Program-made: the position numbers and the translations under genes
Shown: positions 1-13,060 of the stretch, one piece after another
How the letters are laid out: each line of letters begins with the position of its first letter
Numbering within the stretch: position 1 is the first letter of the stretch
NCBI GenBank assembly: GCA_001642005.1
Contig: LWCA01000020.1
Location: 1-64,000 of the forward strand
Direction of reading: 5' to 3'
From: Intoshia linei
Taxonomy: Eukaryota > Orthonectida > Rhopaluridae
DNA: 64,000 nt
The notes under the pieces: generated by a model
What the model was told of the DNA's origin: nothing
Databases searched by the model: none
Seen by the model: the letters and a program-made list of their open reading frames with translations, nothing else

Positions 1-825
1 TAGTTGCCATTTTTACACTAATAACAGTACCGTTACTCAACTACTAGTACGATACCGTAATAAAAGTTAGTTTTCAATTTTGATAATATTTCTCAAATTT
101 CAACCTTGTGAATAGTTGGTTAATTTCTAATGTCCTATTCCTATAGCTATATTATGTTACTAGAAATACTCTTTTACATGTTACTAAAAATAAGCTGTCA
201 GTTATATCACTATAGACAGTACCGGTAGGCGGTAGCCTACCATGCTGGCTTGTTGTATACATAATTTGTGTTGACTGCTTGACTACCCCCTGGTGGTAAA
301 ATGGATTCCTATTTACAGATATTTTTCAGTGTTAATTTTACCAAAACGCTAAATAACAGACAAAAATTTTAAAATCAGAAAATTAAAAATATTATTTTTA
401 GAACTGGAGAAATGAACCAAACAATAGTGCTCGTTATACTGATAAAAATGAATACCAACACTTATATGTTTGCATAAACGGTTTTTAAAATACGGCCCTT
501 TTAAATATACACTTTTTAGTCAAAAATTTCAAAATTTGGGGGGCCTTGGGCGACCCCTAATTATTGATATTTTTAAAAATATTTTACACAAGGTATTTTT
601 ATAACAAATCGAAGCTTTTGGGAGGGTGAGCCATGAAAAATTCCGAAGTTGATAATTTTGAATCACCCTATTAAGCAATGTATAGAGGTCAAAAAATTTT
701 TATGGTCCTACAATTTCCATCTGGCATAGCCTATTGCTGACTCTCCACGGCCTTGGGTACAATGTATAATAATATAATTTTTTCAGGGAAATCCAGTGAA
801 ATTTGTCCATGTTAAAATATTTAAT
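1..825. other. Gene-free left edge with a repeat fragment
   Basis: No convincing coding exon is seen on either strand. About 640-760 matches, in inverted orientation, the family Z repeat found at 31026-31295 and 55394-55655; the shared stretch runs from the direct-orientation text 'TCCACGG' back towards 'ATTGT'. The rest is AT-rich non-coding sequence, and a gene upstream of the window cannot be excluded. Confidence 0.5.
640..760 (-). repeat. Family Z repeat, inverted partial copy
   Basis: Shares an ordered set of short blocks with the copies at 31026-31295 and 55394-55655 when read on the minus strand (GGCCGTGGAGAG, then the AGCAATAGGC-like block, then a block resembling ATTGTAGG). Only the end nearer 760 is well preserved. 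Confidence 0.5.
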
Positions 826-1560
826 TTAAGATATAACTGGACAAAAATATGGAAATTTTCGTTTAATTTCTTGAAAATCTTGTTGGACTTGTTCGTTTTT
901 TTGTTTAACAAATAGCGTATAATTAACTAACCAAAACGGCATAACAATGATGTAAAATCCTATATAAATAATGTAAATTTTACATTGTAAAACATTAATT
1001 AATTTAGTAACATTTAAATTAAAATACCTGTAGTAACCATTGAAAATATTGACATATAATAAGAACATTGATAAAGATAATAAACAGTTTTGAACTATAT
1101 AAATTTATATATAAAATAGAATGTAATTTGAATATTACACAATCCGGAGATAAAAAGGTAAATACAGCCAAAATGGCGGTATGTAAAAAGCAAACAAAGG
1201 AAAAGGGCATAAATGCATAAACAATAAATGGATTTATTGGTTCGGTGGCGGTAAATATTATCGAGAAGCCTAAAATAAATAAACAAGAATTAACAATCAA
1301 AAACCTATAGAAAACATGGTAAGTACAATGGACACGACCAACAAGCTAAATAAATCATATTTGCAATACCGAACACTTTGCGGGTTGTACAATACGAGAA
1401 ATTGAGGAGGTAATAGCGCAAAGCCAATAATCCAAATTAAAATTCGCCTATACTCTTATAATGATTTGATATTTTGCATAAATTACATTCTATATTGATT
1501 AGGTTTTGGTAGTCCGTGAACCACATGATAGCAAAAATGAGCCCAGGCGTAATGCCACAT
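826..1560 (-). CDS. Unrecognised multi-pass membrane protein
   Basis: I do not recognise this protein. A minus-strand gene is proposed from 1560 (ATG with an in-frame stop three codons upstream) through exons 1487-1560, 1305-1447 and one starting at 1269, with matching phases (2, then 1). The last exon ends at the stop at 826 and encodes a membrane segment followed by a charged tail (KQKNEQVQQDFQEIKRKF). The conceptual protein has about five strongly hydrophobic helices, with segments such as RILIWIIGFALLPPQFLV and AFMPFSFVCFLHTAILAVF. The junction between the exon beginning at 1269 and the final exon is not resolved: the obvious donors (CAG^GTATTT near 1030, TGT^GTAATA near 1133) do not give the right phase. 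The gene lies about 130 bp downstream of the TECPR2-like stop codon on the same strand. The exons look real because hydrophobic periodicity and splice phase agree; the family is unknown. Confidence 0.5.
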
Positions 1561-1688
1561 TACAAATCAAAAACAAATATCAGCTTCTGACCTTGGATAC
1601 AGATATACATGATTTAATTACCAACAAATATAAACACAAAATATTATAAACATCAAAATTGACATATTAATTAATAGTCGTTAAATAA

Positions 1689-4600
1689 TCAAAGAAATGA
1701 ATGAACTGATTTTTTGACCAATTTGTAAAATTTTCCATCGATACTACTAGCGTACAATTCATCTTTATCGGAAGCTACAATTATAGTTATATAAACTAAT
1801 AATACACAAATACCAAAAATGTTGGAAATATTTTTAAAATTGTGTTTAAAGGTGAAATTTTGGGATTCGTTTCTGAGAATCATTCCTGTTAGATCATAAA
1901 TGGTATGATCCAAAGTTAAAACAAATACTTTATCTGACCCAGCAGTAATTTGAACAAATTTATCAGTCAGTTGTAAACGTGTCCAATTTCCCTTTATGAG
2001 ATTTCGAAAATTTTTGGGAATTTGAAAATAAACATTTCCTTCATTTGTTAACCCTACTAACTAAAATGTTTAATATAAACTTAAAAAAATCAATACCAGT
2101 GTTCCATCTATATTTAAGCAAATTTTAATCAGTTTTTCCTTAAAATTTGAATTTTTATCAACAAAAGGAGTGCAACTAATCCATTTCAATTTTTTTTTCA
2201 AATTAAAAATATTTGAAATTGAGTTTGTGCTAGTTGTTTCACTGTCTATGGCAGTATCATGAATCAAATTGCTTTTTTCTTTTATATCAAACATTTCGAT
2301 ATAAATTGCATACATGCAATTTTTTTCGTCTAAAATACACACAAATTTTTTTGAACAACAAATGTCGATAGGTGTAATATTATCAAGTTTATCTTTGACA
2401 TCTAAAATTATATCCTTTTATTACATCCTAGATTATTAATAATTTACCATATTTTACAAATATCCATTCGGAATTTTCTAAACTCAAATCACAACAAAAT
2501 ATTTCATTGGCTTTCTCTTCATTGCACTGCAAAATCCAAACAAGATTTTCACATTGATCAATACATAACAAACCATTTTCAAAATTGCCATTTTTAAGAC
2601 AATGTATGCTATAAACTGATCCAGATAGGTCGAGTAATATAACATTATTTTTTTGTTTCATTATAAAATTGTCTAGATTAAAAAAATTAATATATTTAAA
2701 AAATATATATTACTCGTATATATATATAAAATAATTTAAAAAGTCCGCCCTCAGAGCTAGGTGCTGTTTGTACGTAGTTCAAAACAGCCAAACTAGTAAT
2801 TTATAATCCTAATTTCTATAAAAGGCTAAGCGATTCTTGTTTTTTTGTGTGTGTATGTGTGTTCCACTTTATTGAAATAACTACCACTCTTAGAATTTTT
2901 TAAAGATCATATTTCAATTACAGTTTTTTCCGGAACGTTTAATAAGATAAATTCCAACCTCCCAATTTTCCATCTTACGGGTCAAAAACCCCAGTTGTCC
3001 CTCTTTTTGAAAATCAAACGAGTTGGAGAACTCAAAAAAATATATACTCTGATGCGGATTTTGAAATCATAAACATTATCACAAATTTAAATTTAAAAAA
3101 ATGATATCTTCAAGGCCAAAACCCCAAATTACCCTTTTTTTTTAATGAAAATAGCCCTAGAATTTCAAAAAATTTACATGTTCTACAGTTGTATCCTGTT
3201 AACACACATAAAAAATTTCAATCCGAATAAGTGACTTCACGGTCAAAAATGCATATTAGTATTCATATATTTTTTTCCGAAATATTTTATTAAAACAAAA
3301 AATGTGAAATAATTAACGGTCCGAAAATTAAAAAAAAAATTATTCCGATAGAGCTTATTCCAGTTGATATAAATACAAAATTTCAACCCCAGAAATCTAC
3401 GCATTCCCGGTAAAAAATAATTTTTAATATATTATCAACCAATATTTTTCAAATTATTCGATTAGAATCAATTGAACATGTAAATCCAATTGTAAATCAC
3501 ATTTAGATTCAGTTAATTATTGATACACAATTGGTATTTTTAAGTATTTATTAAATTGGTACTGAATATATATCATCAAATTGAAAATGACCAAATAGGT
3601 TTTTATTATTTTATTTTTTCTTGAATTTATGCTATTTATGACAATTTTTAGGATTGGACTGTTTTTTAACTTTATTTTTAATATTATAATTATTTTAATA
3701 TAATAATATTAATAGTAAAAAGTAATGTGATATGATGGTTCCACCTGAAACAAATTTAGGAACCACTCTTTTAAAAGATTGATAATAGTGAATAGTAGGA
3801 TTTTTAAGTTAGTGTAAATTTATTTTTTGGTAGTATAAAAATGTTCCCTCGGTAGAACTAGGCTACGGGGATTGATAATAGTGAATAGTAGAATTTTTAA
3901 GTTAGATTTTCAACGTGAATTTTTTGATATACTAAAAATGTGCCCTAGGCAGAGCTAGGTGCTGTTTGTACGTAGTACATAACAGTCAAGCTAGTTAACA
4001 ATATAAAAAATGTTCTTTTAAATTTAAAATAACACTAATTATACTTTTAATTATGTTAATACTATAATATCGATTAATACATTAACTATCAGAAATTGTT
4101 TAGATTTTGTTGAAAACCCTCTCAGAAATTAAACTAAGATATTAATAATTAGTAGTGTAGTAGATAATTATCTATTGGTATAAAAAATCCAAAACTTACC
4201 ATTACAAATTTTATTTGAACCAGAAACAATTTTCATGTAATAAATTCCACCAATTTTGCATTCTTTCAAAGTCATTCCAGTAATACATTGATTCCAAAAA
4301 AGATATTTACTATTTGTACAAAAAATCCAAAACTTGTCAAAAGAAATGAACATTTCAAGTTTATAAATTTTAGAATTTTCAATTTGACAAACTCTACAAA
4401 TTTCGGATATATGAACCTAAATAAATATGTAAATATTTTAACATGTAAATAAATTTAAAATTACTTGATACCATAAATTTGTATAAAAATTGTTCAAATT
4501 TATACTAAAATATAAAGTGTTTTTTTTAGTAAAAACAAAAATAATATTTTTGTAAATAATAATCCTCCGACTAGGAATATTTTCGGGAGAATCAACAAGA

Positions 4601-7600
4601 AGCCAACCTTTCCCTTCCGGTGATTCAGTAGAAATTTTGGTTCGCACAATAATATACGGAGTATCAAACGTTGTTGCAACGCAAATATTATTGTAATGAG
4701 ATATCGTCCTAATTTTAAAAGGACACGTAACGAGTATATAATTCAAGTCTGAATTTTTATTCTTAAATTGTTTCAAAACGTAAATATCATTATTTAGCGT
4801 GATAAACCAACCAATTTTGTTGTCAACAAAACAATATCTAACATCTTTTTTAATCAGTTTTAATCGTTTTTTAAAGGCATAGCTGTACAAATTGTTTTCT
4901 ACAATAATCCAAATATTTTTTCCATTTCGTGACACTGATATATAATCAGCAATTTCATGCATAAAATAAGTTTTTCGTTGAGATTTATCTAAAATAAAAT
5001 CATATTCTTATATATAAACTAAAAGTTTCTAAACATGTGTCTGTTTACGAAATTGGTAAATTTGAATTTATACTACAAATTAAATAATAATAATGCTGGT
5101 TTCAATCTCTAAATTAAATTTTGAAAAAAATTGTAAACAGGCATTAATTTAATTTTTTGGTCATTAAAATTAAAAAATTTAATATCTAGAAACGTTCACC
5201 GGTAGATCTACCGTTTCCAAAAAGTAAAAAACAGACAAGCCAGTACAAAATAAAAATTTACACTTTTCAATAAAACTCCACATTAATTCATGCTCATCAT
5301 ATGAAATAAAGTAAAAATTGTAAAGACTAGTGATAATAAAATGGTATTTATGTTTTAGTCGTTGAATATTCCAGAACGACGAATAATTGTCTTTATTGAA
5401 AAAATAAGATTCTTGAATATTTAAATTTTCATTGTCCAAAGTATACAAGCACTCTGTATTGTCACTTGAGGAAAACACTTCATCACAAGAAAGTTGAGAA
5501 TGAGATAATGACCTTTCCTTTTTATTTCTCAAAAATTGTAAATTGCCTTTAGAGGAGCTGTATTCAACCATAGATTTAGATTCTTGAGTATTGGCAAATT
5601 TAATATGAGGTTTATAGTAATTTTCAATAAAAAACATTTCATTGTCTGGACTATCACTCGATTTTTTGCTGTGACAATTTAAATTTGTCAAACTTTTAGA
5701 TTTTGTACTTGTCAATGTCATAGATTGATTTGTGTCGAAACTAGATTCAGACAAATTAACATGAAATTTAAATTTTTCAACATCAACAATGTTTAAATTA
5801 ACTGGAGGTAACGGAAATTTACCAAAAATGTAACCATTTTCATCCTCCACTATTTCATCGATAGAATCAATTGTATCGTTTGTTAATTTTAATACGTCTA
5901 CTTTCATAAAACTTTTAAATTCTTGTAAATTTTTGTTGCTGCATTTGGAATATAAAAATATAGACTGATAAACATTCTCATACATGTAGAATTTCAAAAA
6001 TACAATCTCGTTGAAAATAAAAATATTACACTCTTTCTCAAATATTCGATTGTCCGGTAAATTAAATGAAAATTGAAAATTAATAAAATGGTTCAGAAAG
6101 CTAAAGTATACGCGTGAAGTTTTATAAATAAGTTTGTAAACAAAATAAAAATTAAGAGTCGAATTGGTAACATGAAATTTCTTTTTACAGCTTTGTTTCC
6201 TTCCCAATTCTTTCAATTTACGGGTAACCTTTTTCACTTTGCGTCGAGAAAATAATATTTTTGATGTATCATTTTTGATTATTTTATTTGCTCGTTCAAT
6301 CGTTTTTTTAAAATTTTTTTCATCAATGATTGCGTACATCTCATTTGGTTCATATTGACACTTTATAGACGGTGGTAAATGTTTTATCCTGTTGGTTTTT
6401 TGATATAATGGCTTCTCGTTCAAAATTTCATATAATTTGACATCGTAGGATTCCACATTTTTTATTCGAAATTCTAAACGTATAAATATCTAACGAGTTA
6501 TAATAAAAACGTTTCTAATTTCTAACTTTTCACACTCAATTACTAATTAATTTATTGGTTAATAAAAGTAAAAGCTTGGATATGCAAATTGAAAATTTCT
6601 AATATGTTAATATTTTAAAATCTACTTAAATTCAATCATTTTTACTAAAAATCAAAATTTACTAACCCTTTAGGGAAAATTCCTGTTTTACCCTAAACCT
6701 TAAGGGCAAAATCTTCTTTTACTTAAATATGATAGAGTTTTCAAAATAAAATTTTTTTCAACCAATTTTGAAAGATTTTGAAAATAATTTAAATGAAAAA
6801 AAGTATTCCTTTAAAAACCATACCGAATTTTGGTCCAAAATTATCTTATCTTAAAATCTTTAAAAATTTGTTAAAAAAAATTTGTCTCCTAAAAACCCTA
6901 TCAAATTTTAATTTTAAATTTATTTTCAAAATTTTGAACTCAAAATGATCTTCAAAATATTTAAAAAATGGAAGAAAAAAACATCAAACATTAATACGTT
7001 TCTTATTGATACAATGATTGGCAATGGTTTTAATAACATTTTTATAGGGTGCTCTAACGTTTTGTCGGGGGTGTACATTTAAGTTGTCTTGAATTAAGAC
7101 TTTCAATAATCAATATTAAAAATTAATTTCTATTATTTAGATGTTTATAGATTACTAGCTTGACTGTTATGTATTACGTACAAACAGCACCTAGCTCTAC
7201 CGAGGGCACATTTTTATTATACCAAAACAATAAATACATGTTGAAAATTTAACTTAAAAATCCTACTATTCACTATTATCAATCCTTTAAAGGAGTGGTT
7301 CCTAAATTTGTTTCAGGTGGAACCATCATATCACACTACTTTTTACTTTAAAGTGAATTATTCCATCTTAATTTTTTGTTTATTATTTGTTTTATTTTAT
7401 GTGTTAATAGGGTACAACTGTACCACCTGTAAATTTTTTGAAATTCTAGGGCTGTTTTCATTAAAAAAAGAAGGGTAATTTAGGGTTTTGTCCTTGAAGA
7501 TACGTCAAAGGAATGGTGGAACATGTCAATCAGGCGTATTAATGTTATAAAGCGATATGATTTCACAAAATGATGGGAAAATCCTATTCAATTTAATCGG

Positions 7601-10600
7601 TCACACTAAACAGTGAATCACACTAAAAAAAATTCTAAATAGTGAATCACAGTGAATTTCAGTAAATCAGTTGACCAAAGAGATTTACCAAATCACAGTG
7701 AATATTTTCATTCAGTATTTGCCAGTGCATTGAAAAATTATATTTTATTAAAGTGCTCAAGAATTTATGGGCTGTTTGAGTGAATGCATATTTTTATATC
7801 CATTTTATTTATACATTATGTATTATTCTATGAAATTAATTATTTATATTATATTGAGCAGTAATAATATTTTTTAATGTCTCTATTAGCTTCATGATTG
7901 GTACTTTTTTATAGTCTAAAGCCATTTTTAATTTGTTATTGAGCGATTCACAGTTGTTATTGGTCCACAAACTATGATTTATTTTTCCAATGAATTCTTT
8001 TAAAATTGAGAGAGTTTTATCAATAAAGTATTTAAGGAATTGCAGGCAATGTTCTTCCACAAAATTTTGAATGAGCACATTTCTACCCTCAAAAACATCA
8101 TCATTATCAACATGTGCAAGTCCAATGTTTTCATCAAATATATTATGTAATATTTCACTTCTTAATTTTTTATCTACTCCACAATTCTTCAAATAATCAA
8201 TCACATTGTTCTGTACATGTCTACTACATAAAAGTAGTTTTGATTCTATAAAATTATGATAAATGCTTTTTGTCATTGCAGGTTCTTGATCAGAACTGTG
8301 ATTCACTATTTAGAATTTTTTTTACTGTGATTCACTGAAATTCACTGTTTAGTGAACCCCAATTTAATTGTTTAATTTTTATAATTTGAATATTGTAAAA
8401 TATATCCATGATACCAATTTTTAGCAATTAGAAATCATTAATAACAAAAAACGACGCAATCAAAACTACTTAAAATTTGTGACCATAATTTGATGAATAC
8501 GTTGATCAAAACAACAAAAGTTTCCAAGAAAGTCAATAAAAAACTTTGTTTTTTTTTAAATTAGGATTACACATTTAAAAACGTAGTTTTAAAAGATTCT
8601 TCGTCATATTTTAAGTTCATATACATATTTAAAATATAAAATAAATAATTGAAAAAATACAAATAATTAAATTGAAAGTTTTTAAAAATAATATTGTTGC
8701 TTAATTATTTTGGTAACCCCGCGATATATGCCTATGTAATTTTCAGATTGTTAATTAATGATCAACCCCTTCACTTTCACAATCAAAATGAGAAAGTCAT
8801 TAAAAACTTGGAAAATGTTGTTCTGTGTTATGTAGCTCAACTGAACTCAATATCTCGAGCCCCAAAAAATTTGTTTCGAAAATGATGATTGTGTCATATA
8901 TCCCCTAGTCACCTCTCTAAGGCATTTTACATTTATGGTAAGAATAGATTTTAAATTTAACACTAAAAATAGTTATGATATTCAAGAATATAATTTTTTT
9001 AATGCTCAATTTGGGTAAATGAGGCCACCATTTAAAAAAATTTTCGTCGACGCCTCAAAGAGATCCCTCGGAATACTGTAGGTGCTGTCACTGTCCTACT
9101 GTACACGGTCAATAAAATAAAAATAACCTTTGCCAAGTGACAGTATAAAAATCTGTGAAATGATTTCATAAAATTTGGAATCACGCATAACAAATAAATA
9201 ATTTTTATCCATTTTAAACAAAATTGGATTTCCAATAAATCTGCATATTTCAACCAATTTGAAATTTTGAGTCAAATCATAAACATGAAAATCATTTGAA
9301 ATATTTGTAACAATAAATTGATTTCCGACAGAACACATGTATCCTTGATTTAAATTTCTTTCGGTAAAAGATTGAAAAATGGGAGTTGTTTTTAAAAGAA
9401 CAGATTCAGATACATTTTTAATATCATATTGTGCATTGATATCAATTTTTATTAAATAAGCTGAGATTTTTGAATCTTCAACTATATTAAAATCAATGCT
9501 GTATTGTAAAGTTACATCTTTTGATAAATTTTCTCCGAAAACAAGAATATAAAATTGACAATTTTTGTCAGAAATGACAAATACCTCTGATTCTTTATCA
9601 CCTGTTAAATTATTTTTATTTTCATTTGTACAATATGAACTGCCATTAAAATCTTTTTTTAGCTTGACAAAGTTTAAATTTTCAAATTTTAAATTTACCA
9701 TATACGCAACATGACTTGTCTCAAATTCTAATTTAATTTTAATTAATATTTGAGCAGTTACAACATTTAATAGTATTGTAGCGTAACAAGTAAATATACA
9801 AACAATACTTTTCATTAAATTTTTGCAATGATGAATAGATATAATTTTTGATTCACAAATATTTACAGATTCCGATAACACTACCGAATGTCGTACAAGA
9901 TTAAACTTTACTATATTTACATTTCCAGATTTTGTACCAATAAATAAAAAATCTTGGCTTAATCCCCACCCGAAACATGTTATTTCTTCAAAGCGCTTTT
10001 TTAAAATTATAGGATAGTACATAAAAGCACATTGAGCATCAATCACAGATGACTGAATTACAAATAGAAATATACGTCCTTTGTTTGTTGCTATTGCAAA
10101 TATATCCCGTGCAAACATTGATATCAGAATAATTGTATCATATGGTATCTAGAAAATTATATTATTCTGTTATTAGATTTTTGAGTATTCCAATGAATAA
10201 TATAAATACAATCATATACAAAAAAAATGAATTGGTAAGTGTGAAGGTAATCTACAATTTAATCCCCAATCGATTATGGAAATTGTCCAATGCACAATGC
10301 ATAATTACTCAAAGTCAATTACATACGTCAAAACCATTACAAATCTTACAGTGTAACATTACAATTAAAATACAAACAATCCAATCTACTTCATTAATAT
10401 TTTTCGAAAATCCGTTAAAGATTTTTTAAAGTTAAATTTATACAAAATTATCTTTAAAATCACATCAAATTTAGATTCAAAAATGATGAATAATTATGAT
10501 AATAACCCCTTATAATTTATGGACTAAAATGACTTAAGAGTCAGATGAGTCATTATATATTGCTTGAAAAAAATTAATTAAAATTACAACTGTTAATCAA

Positions 10601-12354
10601 ATAAACAATGTAAAGGCCAGAAATTCAAAAAATTTGAAAAGTTACTTAAAAATTAGTTTCGTTGTTTAGTTTCCATTTAAATTGTATTTAAAATGTTTTG
10701 AAAATGAGAATTTGAAATTTAAAAATTGCGAAGGAATGAATTATATAGATTTTCACCTATATGTCTTTATTGGAAACATGTAGTCATTCACTGCATATTT
10801 GTTTTGAAATTATAGCATCAATATTTACATTTTCAATTTTTATTTTAATCGAAATATTTGAAAAATATTCGTTGATAATATATTAAAAATTATTTTTATC
10901 CGGGAATGCGTAGATTTCTGGGGTTGAAATTTTGTACTTATATCAACTGGAATAAGCTCTATCAGAATAATCTTTTTTTTTTAATTTTCGGACCGTTAAT
11001 TATTCACAGTTTTTTGTTTTAATATAATATTTCGGAAAAAAAATATATCCATACTAAAATCTTTTTTGACCGTAAAGTCGTCACTTATTCGGATTGAAAT
11101 TTTTTATGTGTGTTAACAGGATACAACTGTACCTACCTGTAAATTTTTTGAAATTCTAGGGCTGTTTTCATAAAAAAAGAAGGGTAATGTTTACATTCTA
11201 GGGCTGTTTTCATTAAAAAAAAGAAGGGTAATTTGGGGTTTTGGCCCTAAAGATATAATTTTTTTAAATTTAAATTTATAATAATGTTTATGATTTTAAA
11301 ATCCGCATCAGCGTATATATTTTTTTAAATTCTCCAACTCGTTTGATTTTCAAAAAGAGGGACAACTGGGGTTTTTGACCCGTAAGATGTGAAATTGGGA
11401 GGTTGAAATTTATCTTATTATATGCCCCGGAAACAACTGCAATTGAAATATGATTTTTAAAAAATTCTAAGAGTGGTAGTTATTTCAATAAAGTGGAACA
11501 CACAGACAAAAATCGCGTAGCATATTATATAATTTAGGTATTTATATAATATAATAATAAATTGTGTTACTTTTTTTAAATCATAAGCATTATCATAAAT
11601 CACAATTTCAAAAAAGTGCACTTTCACGATAAAAACACCAGATTACCCTGTTTTAATAAAAATGAAAGTTATCCTGGAATTTTTAAAAAAATTACACTTC
11701 ACAGTTATTCCCAGTTAACATACACAAAAAATTTAAGAAATTTCAAAAATTGACCCCTTCACGGTCAAAAACCACTTTATTATTCATTTTTTGATGGAAT
11801 TCATGTTATTTATGATAATTTTTAGGATTGTACTGTTTTTACTTTATTGCTATTTATTATTATATTATCTTATTTTTATTTACAACTTTCTCAACCAACA
11901 TGTTTGGGAACTACTGCTTCATCAGAAATACATTATAGAAGAAAAACTACGTACTATAGGTATTTAAATTTTATTTTTTCTGAGATTCATGTCTTTTATG
12001 ACGATTTTTTAGGGTTGTAGCTAAAATTTGATTGTTTTTAAGATTAGACACTCATTTTCTTATAAATTAAAAAGTCGACCCTTGGTAGAGCTAGCTGCCG
12101 TTTATACGAAACACATAGTCAAGGAAGTAATAATTATAATATATATAAAATACGTTAATATTTATTTCTTTTTTTGAATCTAACCCATAATCATAGATGA
12201 TAATACTTCCATTGCATGTTCCAAGAACAATAATTGATTTTTTGATATCAAAACATGTAAATTTTGTAGAGTCTCTAAAAATCGAAGATTGTTGTCTTTT
12301 TATAAGGTAGCTGGATAATTCAATATGAGGTTTTACTTCGTTAAATAAGGTCAT
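1689..12354 (-). CDS. TECPR2: TECPR2-like protein (WD40 + tectonin repeats)
   Basis: Nine minus-strand exons join with matching phases at every junction: 12154-12354, 9128-10148, 5247-6473, 4465-4988, 4200-4416, 2448-2672, 2097-2401, 1814-2060, 1689-1774. They give about 1,350 aa, close to the 1,411 aa of human TECPR2. Residues 1-407 form WD40-like blades (for example 'FDIKKSIIVLGTCNGSIIIY'). Residues 408-816 are a Ser/Asn-rich linker. The rest carries tectonin-type repeats with Trp and Gly-x-x-hydrophobic patterns ('GNWTRLQLTDKFVQITAG', 'RNGKNIWIIVENNLYSY'). In vertebrates TECPR2 binds ATG8 proteins and supports ER-exit sites and autophagosome formation. A possible LIR-like F-x-x-L lies near the C-terminus ('GKFYKLV'); this is speculative. 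The donor at 5247 was chosen by phase only. HPS5 was considered because of its similar WD40 start, but the C-terminal tectonin repeats favour TECPR2. Confidence 0.75.
2741..2796 (+). mobile_element. Helitron 3'-end fragment
   Basis: The fragment holds the family 3' signature: CAGAGCTAGGTGCTGTTTG, a short hairpin (CTGTTTGTAC paired with a GT...ACAG arm) and a terminal CTAG at 2793-2796 followed by T. It directly abuts the start of the next Helitron copy at 2807. Confidence 0.6.
2807..3994 (+). mobile_element. Non-autonomous Helitron, both ends present
   Basis: It starts with TCCTAATTTC after an A and ends with a hairpin-forming CTGTTTGTACGTAGTACATA...CAG followed by ...CTAG and then T. This is the A^T insertion and TC...CTAG structure of Helitrons. 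A Pu/Py-rich stretch of GTGTGTGT follows the 5' end. There is no RepHel coding sequence. It lies in the TECPR2-like intron between exons 2448-2672 and 4200-4416. Internal repetition of the 3' region near 3838-3880 suggests a compound end. Confidence 0.75.
6630..6975. repeat. Degenerate short-unit array (foldback-type arm)
   Basis: Two array types adjoin. First come units of the 'TTTAGGGAAAATTCCTGTT' type, also seen at 43615-44045. They are followed by units resembling 'AAATCTTTAAAAATTTGTTA' with CCC-rich joints, also seen at 54235-54715. Here essentially one orientation is present. No coding frame is seen. Confidence 0.55.
7155..7505 (-). mobile_element. Helitron 3'-end fragment, minus orientation
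   Basis: CTAG at 7155-7158, preceded by A, leads into the family hairpin and the CTCTACCGAGGGC block, then the shared interior. Similarity fades near 7505, about 90 bp before a MULE insertion. It lies in the TECPR2-like intron. Confidence 0.6.
7598..8359 (-). mobile_element. MULE (Mutator-like) remnant with transposase fragment
   Basis: The element is bounded by a perfect 9-bp direct repeat, CAATTTAAT, at 7589-7597 and 8360-8368. Both ends carry inverted repeats containing CACTAAACAGTGAAT, followed by subterminal blocks with TTCTAAATAGTGAATCACA. Inside, the minus strand from 8306 to 7836 has a 156-aa open frame resembling a MULE transposase core: 'SRHVQNNVIDYLKNCGVDKK' and the characteristic 'TNNNCESLNNKLK'. 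The start and most of the catalytic domain are missing, so it is non-autonomous. Confidence 0.8.
7836..8306 (-). pseudogene. MULE transposase fragment
   Basis: A truncated transposase frame inside the MULE remnant. Visible family traits are an upstream 'DQEPA' like the D-x-E/A catalytic neighbourhood, a C/S-R-H-hxxN helix, and the TNNNCESxNNxLK block towards the C-terminus. The normal protein is several times longer. The frame lies antisense to nothing functional, in a TECPR2-like intron. Confidence 0.65.
8880..9105 (-). repeat. Family Y repeat, inverted copy
   Basis: Read on the minus strand it shows the order seen in the copy at 27390-27690: a block like CTACAGTATTCCGAGGGATC, then the GAxGAAAATTTTT block, then TCATTTACCCAAATTGAGCA, then a block ending in AGGGGATATATGACA. 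It abuts the donor of TECPR2-like exon 2 (9128). Confidence 0.55.
10640..11537 (-). mobile_element. Helitron copy, 5' end preserved, 3' end lost
   Basis: The interior matches the copy at 47410-48908, including 'GGAATGCGTAGATTTCTGGG' and the 'AGGGACAACTGGGGTTTTTG' block. At 11505-11537 the minus-strand 5' end is visible (AAATTATATAATATGCTACG, then CGATTTTTGTCTGTGTG). A short internal duplication of the 'CTAGGGCTGTTTTCAT' block occurs at 11157-11230. Confidence 0.6.
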
Positions 12355-13060
12355 TTAAAAAAATATCATTGTGCGGTAGTATATATTTTAATGAATTAGT
12401 TGTTATATCAATATTTGCTGGTGATAATTTATGTTTATTTATTGGTAGCGTTTTCAAATTACACATGTAAGTTTTTTGGTCTTTTAAAAACTTATTGAAT
12501 GGAGATTATTATGAATTACACTGATTTTTGTTCTCGAAATCAAATTTTCAAATATTTTAAAATATAAAATTAATTATATAAATTAAACTCAAATATATTA
12601 CACTTAAATATTTAATATAAAGTTGTCTTTATTTTGGATTTTATTAACGATTTAATTTCTCGAATTGTGGCTAAATAGCCAATCAAAATTGTTTAAATTT
12701 TATTCAATTGCATAATATAAATTCCATAAAATCCAAAAAAATTGAGCTAGAATTTAATATTTCAATATATTTAAATTTAAAAAAATAAATTGTATAACTA
12801 AACATGGAGAAGAATATTATAAAGTCGGTACCACGTTTAAAAGCTCACACGCCAAATTTTCGTTAAAATAAAGTTCAATTTTAATTTCTCCATAATATTT
12901 ATAGTGATATTTAAAATGACAAACGCGACTCGAATAGATAGCGTTAAATGTATTTGATTGCGAATTAGTTTTTCTATTTTAAAAATACGCACTTTTAGTA
13001 TTAATTGTCCATCGAATTCTAAAATTTTCCAAAAAATGTGACACCCTACTGTACTTAGTA
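12355..13060. other. Intergenic, upstream of the TECPR2-like gene
   Basis: AT-rich, with no coding frame that I can support. It should contain the TECPR2-like promoter. A hairpin CTACTGTAC-TTA-GTACAGTAG lies at about 13046-13066, straddling the left end of the Tigger-like element. Confidence 0.5.

Noticed and set aside
10133-10429. 98-codon plus-strand frame in the TECPR2-like intron
   Set aside because: It overlaps the start of TECPR2-like exon 2 on the opposite strand and shows no protein-like pattern.
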